64,000 bases of DNA from Chionis minor (GCA_013398295.1 VZSF01011137.1:445716-509715), one strand, 5' to 3'; counted from the first letter of the stretch, positions 35,585 to 48,400 are shown. Notes: generated by a model not told the origin, from the letters alone. A program made the numbers and translations.

Positions 35585-38015
35585 GAAACACCATGACATG
35601 CTTACCCTGTTTTTATCCTCCTCTAAGCTACTGGCTATTAGTGACTTTTTTAAAAATTGTAGTTGTTTAACAAAAGTATTGTGTGAGCAACACTGAGTCA
35701 TATGGTTACAGCCAAGCAAGGTAAAGGGGGAGAGAAAAGGAGGGGAGGGAAAAGTGGTGGAAAGTCTTTGGGTTTCATGAGCTGGTGCTGGTCCTGATCA
35801 CCCTGGGTCTTCCGCGGAGGGCTAGTTCTGCTTGTCTTCACCCGGGAGGTGGGCGCTGTGCTTCGCCCCTGCCGTGCTGCCTGTCGCTGCTGGGTCAGCA
35901 TCCCAGTGGCTGTGGGGTTTCCTGGGACAGGGATCACTTCTCAGGACTGTTCCCACTAAGGGGCAGCATGGTGGCGTGGGGTCCTTGTCCTGCAGCTTGT
36001 AAATGTCCCAATTCACTCATCTCCATCTCCAGCCTTGTCTCTGCTGCTCTTCCCAGAGGTGACTGATCCCGGCTGCCTGCTCTGCTGCAAGCGCTTTCCT
36101 GGCGGGGTCACCTTCCCCCCACTGACGCAGGGAACCGAGCTAGGGGGAATTTTGGTGGGGTCCAGGGTAGCTGTTCCGGTATTTTTGTGTCAGGAGGTGT
36201 TTCTGCACAGGCAAAGGGCGTTCCATGCTGAGATGCTGCTTTGTTGTGTTGGGAGGTGAAGAGGGAATAATTAATACCATTATAACAAGTAGTGGTATTT
36301 TTAGCATTAGCCAAAGTAGGAGCTAAGTAGGAGGCACAAATATTTCTTCAGGCAGAGAAACGTAGATAATGCAGGAGAACTGTGCGTGTGACAGGGCAGT
36401 GGTATCTTTGCAGGACAATGCGGAGTAGCTTAATTTGATATATACTCAAATCATGTAGAGTCTTTCCCAGCTGAAGCAGCAGCAAAGCTTTTCAAAGCAA
36501 ATACATGCAGTGGCTGAACTTCCTTTAGCACTTTGTGAGTGGAGTTCAAGTGCCGAGAGGCTGGCCTGCTTCCAGAAAGCAGGGCTTCTGTTCCCAGTGC
36601 TGGCAGAACAATGTTTGGGAAATAAACTTGCATCTGAAATGTAAACATATCCTCCAGTTCGCCAGGCTTCTCAAATCAGCTAAAGTGAATTAAAACAATT
36701 AAGTACCGTGAGGGGGAAGTGTGGTACTTGAAGATACTGCAGGGAAGTGATTTGAAGTGTTCCTCTCTCCGGAGCTGAGGAGCTGCTTTGTAGACAGAGA
36801 TGGGCCTGTGGTGTGTCGTCTGTCTGGTTCTACTTGAGAACCCCACAAAATACAGTCCACTAAATTACCAGCCGTTCTCGCCCTCAGCGTTAACAGAGGA
36901 AAATTAATTAGTATGCAGACATTTATCTCGGACAGATTCATTATCTTCTTCCTCTTCTTGTCTCCATGGTGAAAGATGGGTGAAAGCCAAGGCAAACAGC
37001 AGCCATCTATTTGTTGGTTGCTTTAGGGACCTTGTTTATAAGGAGCTGTTACAGGCCTTTTAGTCCAAATCTTGCTCACGTGGCAGCCAGTGGAAACCAC
37101 TCCTTTTGACCTGAATAGGAAATGAGTCAGGCTTCTCATATTTTTACAAGTCCTGTAAAATGTTGGCTTTCCTCTCAGATATTTCTTTGAGTGAGTGAGA
37201 AAAATAATAAAAAAGTGTTTCATTTCTGTCATGCCTTCCAGCTGAAGTCCTCTAAGTGCTTCAGAACCCGTGTGGATTTAGCTTCACAGCATCCCTTTAA
37301 TTCTGGCAACACTCATTTCAGCGTTAGAGATGGGGAGGTGAGAGCAGCTACTTGACAGTCTCCGGCCAGACCTGTGTGAGCACCAGTCTCCTCTTCTGGC
37401 GCCGTTCCCGCAGTGCTGGTTTTCTCCTTGACTCTAATGAGCCTCTCCCAGCGAGCTGGATTTTCTCCTCCGCTGTAAGCACTTGAAACGGCTGAACAAA
37501 GCGTCTCAAAATCTCCACTGGCCCTGACCCGCACAGACTGTAACTCTACGTGACCTCTAGGTGCCGTCAAGGAGCCCTGCAGAGAAAGGTCGTCTGCTCA
37601 CCTGGGAGGCCAGTTTGCGGCAGGAAATCAAACGGGTGGATTTTGGTGATTATTGGACATGCCACACTCTCCCCAAATTCTAGTTAGCACCCCACTGCGC
37701 AGACTTATTCCATCTGTCATCTGCCTGGAAACAACCCTGCTAATATTAAAGATCACTGCTGTTTAAAACATGAAAAAATATCTTTTTCTAGCGTAAAATG
37801 AAAATCAAGCCTCCCATGTCTAAGACCTCAAACATTTCTTTGTAGGTAAAAGCAATCATTCAACTCTGCCATGTGTTCATCATCCTCCTACTCGCCAGTG
37901 GGGACTTTCCTTTATTGAAACGTGTAAGGCAAGAAAAGACCTGCACTCTTAAATGAGGTTATTTGGTGTCGGTGAGATGGTAGCTTGATGACAAGCACAG
38001 GACGGCTGGGCTGAG
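35585..38015. other. Non-coding stretch
   Basis: A moderately GC-rich segment at 35780-36180 has only overlapping chance frames. The remainder is AT-moderate. A possible old SINE remnant near 37250-37345 is listed separately. I see no splice-bounded coding segment. Confidence 0.45.
37250..37345 (-). repeat. Possible MIR/L2-like remnant, antisense
   Basis: 'taagtgcttcagaacc', then 'tagcttcacagcatcccttt', then 'gttagagatggggaggtgag' follow the order of the reverse MIR/L2 tail consensus ('AAGTGCTTTAC', 'CTCACAACACCC', 'ACAGATGGGGAAACTGAG'). The matches are short and diverged. Confidence 0.4.
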
Positions 38016-38560
38016 CCGTGGTGCCGTCTCGGTGGCCGGCCACCCGAAGGACGGCAGCGGTGGGGGAGGCAGGGCTGAGAGCTGCAGCGTCCCGGCTGCG
38101 AACCCGCTGTGGCTCCGACTGCCTACGGGGCTTTCGAAAGCTGACTGCCGCAACACATTGCTAGGTGCGTTGGCTTATCCAAATTCACCCCGTGAACCAG
38201 GGAGGTTAATGGGCTCAAACTCCCCACCTTTCTCTCCCATTCGCCCGGCAGGTTTGTGCCAGCGCCGGCCGTCATTCCCACTGCCTGCTGGCAGCAGAGG
38301 AGAAGTCCAGCTGCATTTTGCATTGCAGTTGGCTGAAAAGCTTCAGTGGAACTTGCCCCCACCTGGGACTCCATTCTCTCGGAGATCGAGTTTCCAAACT
38401 CTGGGTTTTCGTCCGGTGCCAAAATACCAAGTGTGCTTTGCGACGCGGCATCGTCTCTTCCCTGCGTATAGGTGAGCGAAGCAACGCCCGGGACGGGCCG
38501 CTGGAGAGGAGGGGAGCTGAGCTCACGGGGCAGAAAACAGTAACCTCACAGAGGACCAGT
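38016..38560. promoter_or_regulatory. CpG-rich segment, possible CpG island
   Basis: CpGs are frequent through most of this block (for example around 38020-38160 and 38240-38510) compared with flanking DNA. It contains the splice-bounded segment at 38252-38471. Several overlapping frames are open on both strands, as expected of GC-rich DNA. It may be a promoter with an adjacent exon of an unidentified transcript. Confidence 0.35.
38252..38471 (+). CDS. Candidate exon with strong splice signals, coding status unclear
   Basis: The acceptor is a long pyrimidine tract followed by cgcccggcag. The donor is tatag/gtgagc, 220 bases later. Two frames run through without a stop. One includes LAEKLQWNLPPPGTPFSRRS; the other is Ser/Cys-rich. 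Neither is recognisable, and having two open frames weakens the coding argument. The exon could be part of a non-coding RNA driven from the CpG-rich DNA around it. I found no phase-compatible partner exon. Confidence 0.25.
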
Positions 38561-41500
38561 TTAATTAAAAGGTGAAGGACATATGGAATGTATGATTATG
38601 GGCACTATAGCTTTTACTTTCCTGAAAGTAACTAGAATCAAATAACACATAATTAATTGCAGCTTATAAAAGACCTCTGGAATTTACACTCACCTTTTAT
38701 TTTTCTTTGTAAAGCTGGCGGCTAACTTGTTCATCAGCCATTTCATTGGGATTTAACCTGTGTACTCCATAACCACAGGATTCTTGTAAAAAAAGCATTT
38801 GGGATACATTTCAAGGCATTCCACGTGGGCTCAGGTGCCGTGGAAATCAATGAGCTGTGTGCACCTGCTTGTCTTTACATATACAGGAGAGGTGGTGTTT
38901 CAGAGAGGATGGGAAACCATTTGCATGGTCTGGGAAAAATGCTGTCATCCTGAAAAAAATGTTTTCTGTACACAGGACTGAAAAAGACAAACTGGAGGGG
39001 TTGTTGTTGTTCAGAAACTGGAAATAGTAATAAAGCAATTGTTTGTGGTCAACTAAATGTTTTGTTTCCATTCCAAGATTTTATTGTTAGGTCTTCAGTT
39101 ATTCTTTTCTTGCTATAATTAACAATTTTCTAAATAAAACTTCATTCTGAAATAAAGACAGACAGGCTTTCACGCCTGTCAGAATTGCTGCTCTCACATG
39201 CCCAGCCTCTGGCAGCACGAGCAGTCTTGAGCTGAAGTTTCCTCGGCTGGAAATCGGCACGTCAGCGTGCAGGCACGCGCTAGGGGGTAAGGAGGAGGGC
39301 GACAGAAGGGAATTTTGGCTTGGCTTGTGCTTCTGGAGCAAAAATCTCTAAAAAGTTTAAGTCCTCCAGCGCGAGTCTGTAAAGTCCTACAATCAAATTG
39401 TTTTCCGTGCAGGGAGAACTGCCTTTTGCACTGAGGAGATGAGCACATGCATCATAGCGCAGGAGGGAGCGGCAGGGTAACGGGCAAATTTAATTTCGCT
39501 CTGAACCTGAGCCCGCTGTGGCACGGGGAGGGTGCTCTGTCCCTTGTCCTCCTGCTGAACGATGGGAGCTCACACAGCTTACAGGAGCAGAGCAGCTGGT
39601 GAACTGGATGGTGTAATTATGTTTGCAAATGTGAGACAAAATTTAAAAACGGAAGAGGAGGGGATGTTGATTCAGGGCTGTGTATCTGCAGGCTGCAGTG
39701 GTGGTGTTCTGGACAAGAAGCCACACGGCAGCGATGGCCTGTGCCTGCTCGGGCTTGTCCCTGGTGAGGCAAAGCGGGAAGGCAGAGAGGTGGGGTTATA
39801 TTTCTTTTCTTTCTGTTGAAAAGAGCTTTCTCCTTCAGAAAAGACCCCAAAACTAGATTAAAATAACATCCTGGAAATGATTCAGTGAAGCAACTTGTGA
39901 GATAGTCTTCAGCTTGCTCTCTCACGAGCGCGTTGCCATTACAGTTAAATTCGGTCCCTTAGGAGGTTGTCTCCCTGCAGCAGTGCGTATTAACAGCAGA
40001 TTGCTCTGGGTTAGTAATGAAAATGCTTTCAGTACAACTGTGTTTGGGAAAAGCTGTTTCAATAGCGCTACAGAAAACCCCCGTCAAGTCTCCAGAGTCC
40101 CCTATGGCTGATAACACAGGTGTTACACGTGGAATGTAATTTTAAGCTCGGTCTTTGGTGTACCCTTAAGGAAATGAGATTACAGTCATGTTCCGAGTGC
40201 GTATGCGAGAGACTAACACCTTGTCTCATAACTTTTGAACCTAGGGATTGATTTCAGCCACATTTGATGGGGAGGTGGACGTGCCCAAGGTACGTCAGTT
40301 CATACACGCCCCATGAAAATGGATGCTGATGGAAGGGCGAAACCTTAGAGATATCCTTGGTGTGCTCCCCAGCCACGGGAAGTGCTTTACTTGCAGGTTA
40401 TTAAACGTGCATAAAAATCCCCAGAGGAAAGGGTGACCTCTGTGGACTCCAGCTCCATGTATCTTTGCACTTGATTTGTTAGAAGAAAGGAAAAAGAACA
40501 GCTTTCATTTAAATATCATATTCTGTAGAGCTGGATGAAAAATAGAATGTTGTCCAGAAACATCAAAACAGTTTATTTGGCCTTTTTTCCTTGAAATTCA
40601 AAATAGTGATGGGAAATTGCAAACTTCAGCCGGTTGTAGTTATTTAAGCAATTAATGCAACTTGCTCAGCTGAATTAAATCGTATCCTTTTTCCCTTTTG
40701 AGTCCATTTTTTGACTCTTCAGATTCGTTGCTTGAAGCTGATCTCATGCCATGATATGAATAAGACAGACATATCACTTATCCAGGGCCGACCCCTACCT
40801 GACCCTTTTTCTCTGACTATTGATTTCTCCAGGTATTTTATTTCCATATCGGGTGATAAAATAGCAATTTGATTAGGAGGTGATGAGAAACGGAAATAAA
40901 TTGATACACAATAAGTTCAAGAAAAGCTAATTGAGAAATAAAAGTGAAACGCAGAAGCCAGCTTTTCTCAACATTGACATATACCTTCTAAAATACAGAA
41001 AATCTTTTAAATCCCTCCCGATCTTGTTAGCTGACAGAGGTCAGATTAGTCACTTCAGATGTAAGGTGAACCCAGGTAGCCTTTTTTTGTCTTGTGCTTT
41101 GAGATTGTTTAAGGACCTGTTGGTTAGCGAAATGCAGGTGATTCATTGGTCTTGTACTTTTATAGCCAGATGAATTCATTCTAAATACAGTGTGTATTTC
41201 TGAAGGGAACCTTTAAAAATGACAATACTTATTTAGTCTGCCTCTAAATAGCTTTTAGGAAGATACAGAATGCGCCATTCATTTTTATGCCTTCGTAAGT
41301 ACGTTGCTGAAGTGACAAGTGGGGTCAGTCTTTCATGTGTACTGGCTTCCTTAAACCTACTGGCGTCAGAAAAGTGCTAGTTAATAGCTCTGTCTTTTAA
41401 GTTTTAAATAATTAAATTCCTTGGGCTACTACATACCCTTCTTAAAACTTGGCAATGCTTGAACCTTTTAGCAAACCTGATCTAAAAAGCACACTATCTA

Positions 41501-42055
41501 AATAGCTGAATTTGAACGTCACTCCTCATGGCTTGATGGTCAGTTCAGGTTAAAAAAACAAAAAATCAAACTGAAATATATTCTCTGTTGTCAACTGCTT
41601 GGGGTTTTTGGATTTGCAGTGCTATTGCCAAGAACTAAAGCACAAAATCTAACCCGGAATCTCTGGGAAAGGCCTAGAAAAACAAATGAGTTGCGGTCCC
41701 TGCTCACACTAACAAATTAATTGCTGCCAAATCCGTGAGAAGGCAGAGAGGCCGCTCTGGAGGAGGTCCCTGGCAGAGGCAGGTGAGGATGTGTCTGCAG
41801 GAACGGGACGGTGCCCGTCAGACCGAGGGCAATGCCCCACGTCAGTGAGAACCTGCGTAGCTTTTTTGTTAGCAATGAAGTACACGGGGAATCTTCCAGG
41901 ATATCCCAGTTAGCTTTGCAGGAGTAGTACATTTTCCTGTGCTTAATTATTCAAAGGAAGCTGTATAATGGGTCTTTGGAATTGTGAGAGCCACTAATCA
42001 ATCCATCCACTTTTGCATAATGCATGTGGCACCGATGGTATTCCATTTCAAGATC
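38561..42055. other. Non-coding stretch
   Basis: I see no supported exon or named repeat. Small splice-bounded open segments at 40258-40289 and 41104-41137 are too short to judge. The AT-rich, CpG-poor stretch at about 40640-40940 has no repeat signature and could be a conserved non-coding element, but conservation cannot be shown here. Confidence 0.4.
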
Positions 42056-42835
42056 ACTTGGGACAAACTTCCTGCTCTGCCCGTGGCTCCTGTGCGGTGC
42101 AGACACAAGCGCGCAGCTTGCAAAGCCATTTGCCTTCTGTGCTCATTTAGAGCCAGCCGTGAGTGTTCCCAGCTGCACTTAGAGAAGAAAAAAGGCGGCT
42201 GTAAATTCCTGCCTGTGAGTGGGACGGCCGAGGCGCCTGACCTTTGGGCCTGCGAGAGCTTCTCCTCACAGCGCGAGGGACCTCAGCCCCTCGCGTGAGC
42301 TCCCCGCGGTGCGCACATTGCTGTCCACCCGCGCCTCTTCACCTGCAGCCTCTTCCTCCTCAGACGTCCGAAGAACAGACCTTTCAGACAACTGAGCAGG
42401 ACTTGCTCTTGCCTCGTAAATCCCAGTTGCTGCCGTACTGCAAACTTAGGGGAAGGGCGCCCCGTGCTCACTGCCCGTCGCAGCCTGGCAGAGCTCAAAC
42501 CCTCTTCTTTCACCCTTAGGGCAGCTCCTTCAAATGGGGCTTTTTCTGCTGAGGTGGAGAAGGGTGTCCTTCACCCTCTGGATGAAGAACAGTAGGGAAG
42601 GAAGAAGCACAAACGTGTCTCTGTAGCTGCACAGTCAGAAAGTGTTGGGGGGGCAGGGAGGGGCGGGCAAAAGAAATCCTCTGGCGCAGTCTGCGATCTG
42701 CTCCCCGATGGTGGTCTGGTGAGCCCTGCCCGCGCGCCCAGGTGCCCCGGCCTCCTTACGCGGGGGCTGAGCTGCGTCTGGGAGGCCTGAGGGAAGGAAG
42801 AACAGCTGACGGGTTTGAGGAGCAGCTCGGCTAAA
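42056..42835. other. GC-rich block, possible CpG island
   Basis: GC-rich DNA with scattered CpGs, most dense at about 42230-42330 and 42460-42790. Overlapping frames of 68 to 104 codons are open on both strands. No splice-bounded exon stands out. A short G-run (ggggggg) lies near 42646. Confidence 0.3.
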
Positions 42836-45800
42836 TTGCACACCAGAGATTTGGGTGAAGGTACTATAGTCTAGCTAGATTCATATCCACGCCTAATCCT
42901 CTATCTACTGTGGCTGAGTAACGGCTAACTCGTGCCTTGCGCTCTGATGGACTCCTTGCCCTGAAGGCTCCTGGCAGCCTTTTTGCGTTGTCTATGGATT
43001 TTTGGAGGAGAACATCCCTTTTGATGTGATACATACTTAAAAGCCACCAGTATGACACGACCCTTGCGTTTTATTTGTATTTCCGTAGGCATTTGTTCTG
43101 TCTCCTGTGAATCGGGCCTGTTCTCGCAAGGTTTGGTCGAAGCCGTGCAGAGCGCACACAGGAGGCCAGACCAGCTTCCTGGGCGTCAGTCCTGCCTGCG
43201 GCTGATCCTGCTGGCCTGGCTGCGCTAAACGTACGTGAGAATTCGTTAGGACTAAGAATGTGCTGGACAGGTTTTGGTGGCCTGAGGTCAGTGCGTAGCA
43301 CTTCGCGGGATTGCACCTTTAATTAAGAAAAAAATATAACCAACTAGCCATTCAGTAAGCTCGTTAAATATAATTTACTCTCATTTCATCTCTATTTACA
43401 TAGAAATGCTTCTGAAATACCATTAAGGCTCTACTGAGACCCCATTATTTTAGGAATTGCTGTAGGATTTTCCATTACACATTCAGGATATTTTATGGAC
43501 AATAATGCACTTTGTGGTTAGGCACGCTAAAAAAGGGTCTATTGAATGTAAGACTTGAGAATATAAGCTGCTTGCCAGAGAGGCCAGGAAAGACTTTTCC
43601 CTCTTTGCACATCTGTCATTGTGCTGTTCTCCAGGTGCTTCACGAGGATCGACCGGGAGTGTGTTCCCCTTTCCTGGCGCACTGTGAGTTGGGGACAGCA
43701 GCACTGACAGGCTCATGGTCAAGTCCAGAGTCCTGTCTACCATTCTGTCTTCTTTCAAATACTGGTTGCTGGTTTGACCTCGAGACTTTGAAATAAGCTA
43801 GATCTTGCAAAAGAATATGTGCCTCCTTAAAATATGCCCTACTCTTTACTTTTTAAAAAAGACCCCACGATAATACATAATGGTGCCAGGAGGCTGAGTG
43901 AGAAATTTAGCTACCGGGTGCTTAAGCGACATGGCTGGTTTTAAAGCGGAAACCTTGTGAAGGGAGAATCATCTTTCACAGAGTATTGGGACCCTCTTGC
44001 CAATAAACTGTTTCAAACACAGTACCAGAAAGTCATAGATGTGGGGAATTAAGGAAAACTTACTACCTGGCAATTTTCTCTGCCGCATTTTTACAGATAT
44101 TTCCCCCTGCTACTCTTTTCAAGGGAATAGTGTTGCGTTAAGAGTTAGAGTAGTGTTGGAAGGTTTTAATAGTGTTGGAAGATTTTCTTCCAGAATGCTA
44201 GACCTTTTATTTTTGTTTCCTTCACCTGCTTTGACAGTAAGGATACACTGCCCCACGCGTTTGAGCCCTGTTGCCTGTTTAAGTGAGCAATGAACACCAC
44301 ACCAGGGTTAGCAAAAGCAGAGGGGAAGGAACAAGAGAGGCTTTGGGAATGGAGGAAAACCTGCGTGTGACACCAGGCAGCGCTGCCTTTAGTTGTTTAC
44401 CGCTGGTTTGCGCTGCCTGTTGCTTGTGTTGCAATCACTGCCATGTGCACGTAGGGAAATGTGAAATGTGCGTAAATACCTGCACGTGCATACATCGTTA
44501 GGGGTGGTCAGGCTTTTAGTTTCACAAAGGGGAGGAGAACACACTGTTTGTTGTTACAAAAACTTCTTTATCCTGGCTTTGGCTTCGTCACTTTTGCTGA
44601 GTTTATTTTCTTTTTGTGTTTCAGTTGGCTTCATCATCTTGCTGGGCTCTGGTCTGTGGGAACAGACTGCTTCCTTTTCACTTTCACCTTAGCCTTAGAC
44701 TTCATATTTTTTTAATTTTTTAAAAAATATTGTTAGGAGTGGCTGTGGTATCAGTACTCAGGGTAATTTACAGTGGCATTCATGAGAAAATGAGCATTTC
44801 TCTCATCTTGGTTGTTGAATATGTGTTTCTGAAGTATATGTCAGCATGTATGTGGCCTTGGTAGCAGTTTTGTGGCCAACAGGAAGGAGAATTACCCTGA
44901 AAAGCTGTTTACTCGCAGTGCCTTTGGGGAGAGGATAGCCGTCCTCTGCCGTCTGAGGCGTCGCTTGGGGCGAGCACAGTGTCCTCGCAGCCTGTGCTCA
45001 TCATCTGAGCTTGGCGAGACCAGAGCTCAGCCTCTGACTGCACCTCCAGAACGAGGGGGAAGCTTGGCTTTGAAAAACATTTTACTTTGCAAGACGTGCG
45101 CAAAATCTTGGACGCAGTGTGGGCTGGACCTTCTTCTTTATAGGTGAGGCTGGGCAGAGAAGTAAGGACAAAATGAGAAACAGATCCAGCTCTAGCTCTG
45201 AAAGTGGAGTCTCCAGTTTCCAAAACGGATAAGAGCTGAAAGTTTCTGAAGTTAAAAAGCAACTTGGAATTATCTATTCCCTGTTTCTTCTAGCAGGGCC
45301 TGTCCTCACAAATACAGGAAAGGAATTTTTAAAGCAATACTCATCTGACTTAAATTAATTTTACAGCGATTTCCAATGCTGTTTCCTATTTAAAGAGGTT
45401 TGGATTAGGTCTTTATTGTTCTGATTCCTTACCTCAATCAAAATTAACTAGACCAAGGCTTTACGTTTTGTTATTTTGCTTTCTTCCCCCTTCTCCCCTC
45501 CTGCAAGTGTTAGGCTTATGTTCTGGTTCTTCAGTCAACCACAGCCTCTGTTTTTCCAGTACAGCCTTTTTCGAAATACTTGGCAGTTGTGTGTTGAACA
45601 CAGATGAAAGGAGAATAAAGGTTCTGTACCGATGGGCCCAATGTTAAAGCTAAAATCTAGTATGGAATCAGGAGGAGGGGTTTATTTTCATTTCTAATTT
45701 TTTAACATATTTAATGGTCATAGAAACCTTGAATTAATAGAAAAGTGTATCTAGCAGGGTGGAATAAACCCCTTCCACCCTGACTTACTCCCAGCCCTGT

Positions 45801-46015
45801 ACCTTTTTAGCGCTTTATGTAGGCTGCCTTGAAACGTCCCAGGTACTGGGCATTCCATCTCTTCCTCTCAGAGGACAAAAAGTGATGTAAGGGCTCGCAC
45901 TGCAGAGAGGTTTTCATGCACTTAGTGAAATATTTCCTTATCTTATCCTTTTGCCTTCTTTGGTGGTGGTGGTTGTGACGTTATACACTGACAGCGATAC
46001 CTAGCAGGTTTCCCT
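42836..46015. other. Non-coding stretch
   Basis: A second CpG-containing patch occurs at 43100-43250 and another at 44935-45070, both without supported exons. The rest is ordinary AT-moderate DNA with short chance frames. Confidence 0.45.
44151..44188. repeat. Two-copy tandem duplication, 19-bp unit
   Basis: tagtgttggaaggttttaa at 44151-44169 is followed directly by tagtgttggaagattttct, with 15 of the first 17 or so positions shared. A shorter piece of the same word (atagtgttgcg) lies 20 bases upstream. It looks like local replication slippage. Confidence 0.7.
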
Positions 46016-46021
46016 GCTGGA

Positions 46022-46075
46022 AAAACAAACAAGATGGTCCTTGTCCCAAAAACTTGGAGTCTAAGGACATTTTAC
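46022..46075. repeat. Possible old SINE/LINE remnant (MIR/L2-like)
   Basis: 'caagatggtccttgtcccaa' and 'acttggagtctaaggacatt' resemble the 'AAGATGGTCCCTGCCC...GAGCTTACAGTCTA' motif common to ancient amniote interspersed repeats. The match is short and the family is uncertain. Confidence 0.4.
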
Positions 46076-46754
46076 TCTTTGCCTCAGGAATATCCCCTTT
46101 TGGCTTTGTACTGACTGCTTTCCTATGGCAATGATCGATGCACTACCCAGAAGGATGCCTTTGGAGAGCTTAGTCGCGGGTATTTGCTCCTGGGAGCGAG
46201 CTAGTGAGGTGCAACTTTAGCAGGAGTCCATTTATGAAACTAAATCATCAGGTAAAGTCCTCATGATACCAGACGCTGTAACTATTTGCAGTGGAAAGTT
46301 AGAGTGATAATAATAGTACTAGTTTTTCAGCTTTAAGTGAGGGTTCCCTCTGTAGGGAAAGGTATGCAACTTTTCCACTTTAAAAAGTCCTGGTATAACT
46401 GGGTTTTTAAATAACAAGGTAATAATGACCTTAATTCCTAACATTTTATGATTGAGCATTTTCTAACCTCTGTTACTTTCCCCTAGGAAATTGCCTAGGG
46501 ACTGAGAGGAGGATGTGGATAACATGAATTACAGTAGCATTTGATTAGATGCTTTATCTTCTTTAGTCTATTTCTGTTAACTTGTTCTTATGGTGTGTAA
46601 AGGAAGGAGAAGATTGCATCATTCCATGACAGTCCGGCCAGAGACAAAGGGCTGTAAATATCCATTTCTAGGAGTATATGATTATTAAACATCCTATGGC
46701 CCAGCAGAAAGGGAGTCAGAAAAGGTGCTTTTCCTGTTCCTTTTCTGCAACTGC

Positions 46755-46845
46755 CTTTGTATGCCCCAGTGTTGCCACCTGCAGAATAAAGAAAATAATT
46801 CCCTCTTTGCAGAGTGATTTATGATTAGTTGATGAAATATGCTAT
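46755..46845 (+). repeat. MIR-like SINE fragment
   Basis: The order 'gtatgccccagtgttgccac', 'ctgcagaataaagaaaataa', 'ctctttgcagagtgatttat', 'gattagttgatg' tracks the second half of the MIR consensus ('TGCCTCAGTTTCC', 'TCTGTAAAATGGGAATAAT', 'AGGGTTGTTGTGAGGATTAA'). It is diverged and sense on the + strand. Confidence 0.45.
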
Positions 46846-46849
46846 ATTT

Positions 46850-48175
46850 TAGCCAGACCTAGTTTCCAGAGAAATGTGTGTATCTTCAGGTTTATTCCAT
46901 TAATTCATATATAAGATTGCTTATTCCTAAGTCTGGACTGGATAAATAAATTCAAACACGCTGACTTTCTCCCCATTCTGCTTGTGCTGTAGAGTAGAAT
47001 ATGCTGCAAAAAGGCTTGTCATACCAAGACGCATGTGCAACGTCATAGGTAGTCACAGGTGGTACAAAGAACATAAATCGATAGGTTTATATTTGTCTGT
47101 GTTGGTCCATTTTAGAACTTTAGTCACAATGGTTAGTTCCTGAGCTGCACCTCTTCAGAGTTTGAGGTATTTTAATGTATACTTTTAATTTGATTTTATC
47201 TATGCTGGTACTTTTTTTAGGTGAAATCCTGGTCCTTGCTGAAGAAGGAGTGGAGTTTTGTCATTGACTTTGTAAGGACTGAGGCTTTACCCGTTATATT
47301 CTAACGACAGGTAAGTGGACATCAGCTTTTTAAGAAAAATGCCCTCCTGTGCTGCTTCCACAATGCACAACACACAGATTTAACGATTTGTTCAATGAAT
47401 GTAAAAGCTGGTTGCATAAAGGAGATTTATTTTGAAGTGATTATTACCATCTGTCACTAGGTTTCACTCTGCTGCAGTAAAAGTGTGTTTCAGATTCTCA
47501 GCAGTTCAGTCATATAAAAAAAAGGGCTAGTTTCTTGTGCTGGCATTCCCCAGCTCTGCCCTTAGAGTCGCCTCTCCAGATGGAAATGCACAAACCCTGG
47601 GTGAAGCTCAGCTAAAAGCTTCCTAGTGCAGACGGCAAAGTGCAGCCTGCAAAACTGTTCAGGGAGAAAGAGTTGATCTGGGCTTTGGAAGGTGGGTGTA
47701 TTCCAGATCTGACCTCTGCAGTCCCCCAGTCATCTTCCGTCCTGCAAAAGTATGGGGACGGGTATTTGCCCATGGCTATTGCTGCCTTCCTCTTCAGTCT
47801 CTGTTCTTTTCTAAAGACTATTGGAGAGAAGAAAAGACAAAATTGAAGGATTAAACATGTGGAAGTGGATTTTTTTTCTTCCATTCCCTTCTTTAGTCTT
47901 TGAGGGGATTCCAATCATACTGAAAAATGGATGCTGGCAAATGTGGACAATTACAGAGACAAGCAAAATGGCTTGGAATTTGTTGATGATGTGATTTTGC
48001 TCATCCCAAGGCTACACGCTAGTCAGCACTGTAGTCAGGGAGTAAATATATCATGTTGTAGGTAAATTTGCAGTAGTTTGTCAGAGAAGGTGATGGGGCC
48101 CCTTTCTAGCTAGGGGGTCACAGCACTTACTTATCCAGGCCTTAGATTTTAACCTCTTCCTTCTGTCTGTCAGGC
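46850..48175. other. Non-coding stretch except for the palindromic repeat
   Basis: Outside 47219-47312 I see no element or exon. A 68-codon + strand frame at 47640-47846 overlaps a 100-codon minus-strand frame, and neither has splice support. Confidence 0.45.
47219..47312. repeat. Ancient palindromic amniote repeat, with exon-like ends
   Basis: 'gtgaaatcctggtccttgct', 'agtggagttttgtcattgac' and 'ttgtaaggactgaggcttta' match a known short palindromic repeat of reptiles and birds, whose consensus is 'GAAATCCTGGCCCCATTGAAGTCAATGGGAGTTTTGCCATTGAC' read into its complement. By chance it begins after a ttttttag acceptor and ends at a very good donor (cgacag/gtaagt). All three frames contain stops, so it is not a coding exon. 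It could be used as a non-coding exon. Confidence 0.6.
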
Positions 48176-48179
48176 TTGA

Positions 48180-48400
48180 ATGTATGTCCCTCCTCTCCTG
48201 GGAGCGCAGGCTGCCTACTAATCTGCTCTTTGCTTGGGTGGATGTTGGTGTGTTTGGGGTCCGTAGGTCCGTGTGCGCACGTGGGCCCCTCCCGGGGAAG
48301 ATCCATCTGTGTGGAGATCGTCGCCCGGCTGCAGGGCTCCACGGGACTGTGCTCCGGCAGAGGCAGCGGCGCGCGGGTGGCTGGCAGCGAGCGCCCAGGT
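48180..48400 (+). promoter_or_regulatory. Small CpG island, possible promoter of the downstream gene
   Basis: CpGs are dense at 48255-48398 (about 16 by eye in 145 bases). The block ends in an acceptable donor, gcgcccag/gtattc, at 48399. It lies 1.6 kb upstream of the first supported exon of the unnamed gene on the same strand, so it could be its promoter and untranslated first exon. No frame with an ATG joins in phase to the exon at 49996, so a coding role is not supported. Confidence 0.3.
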
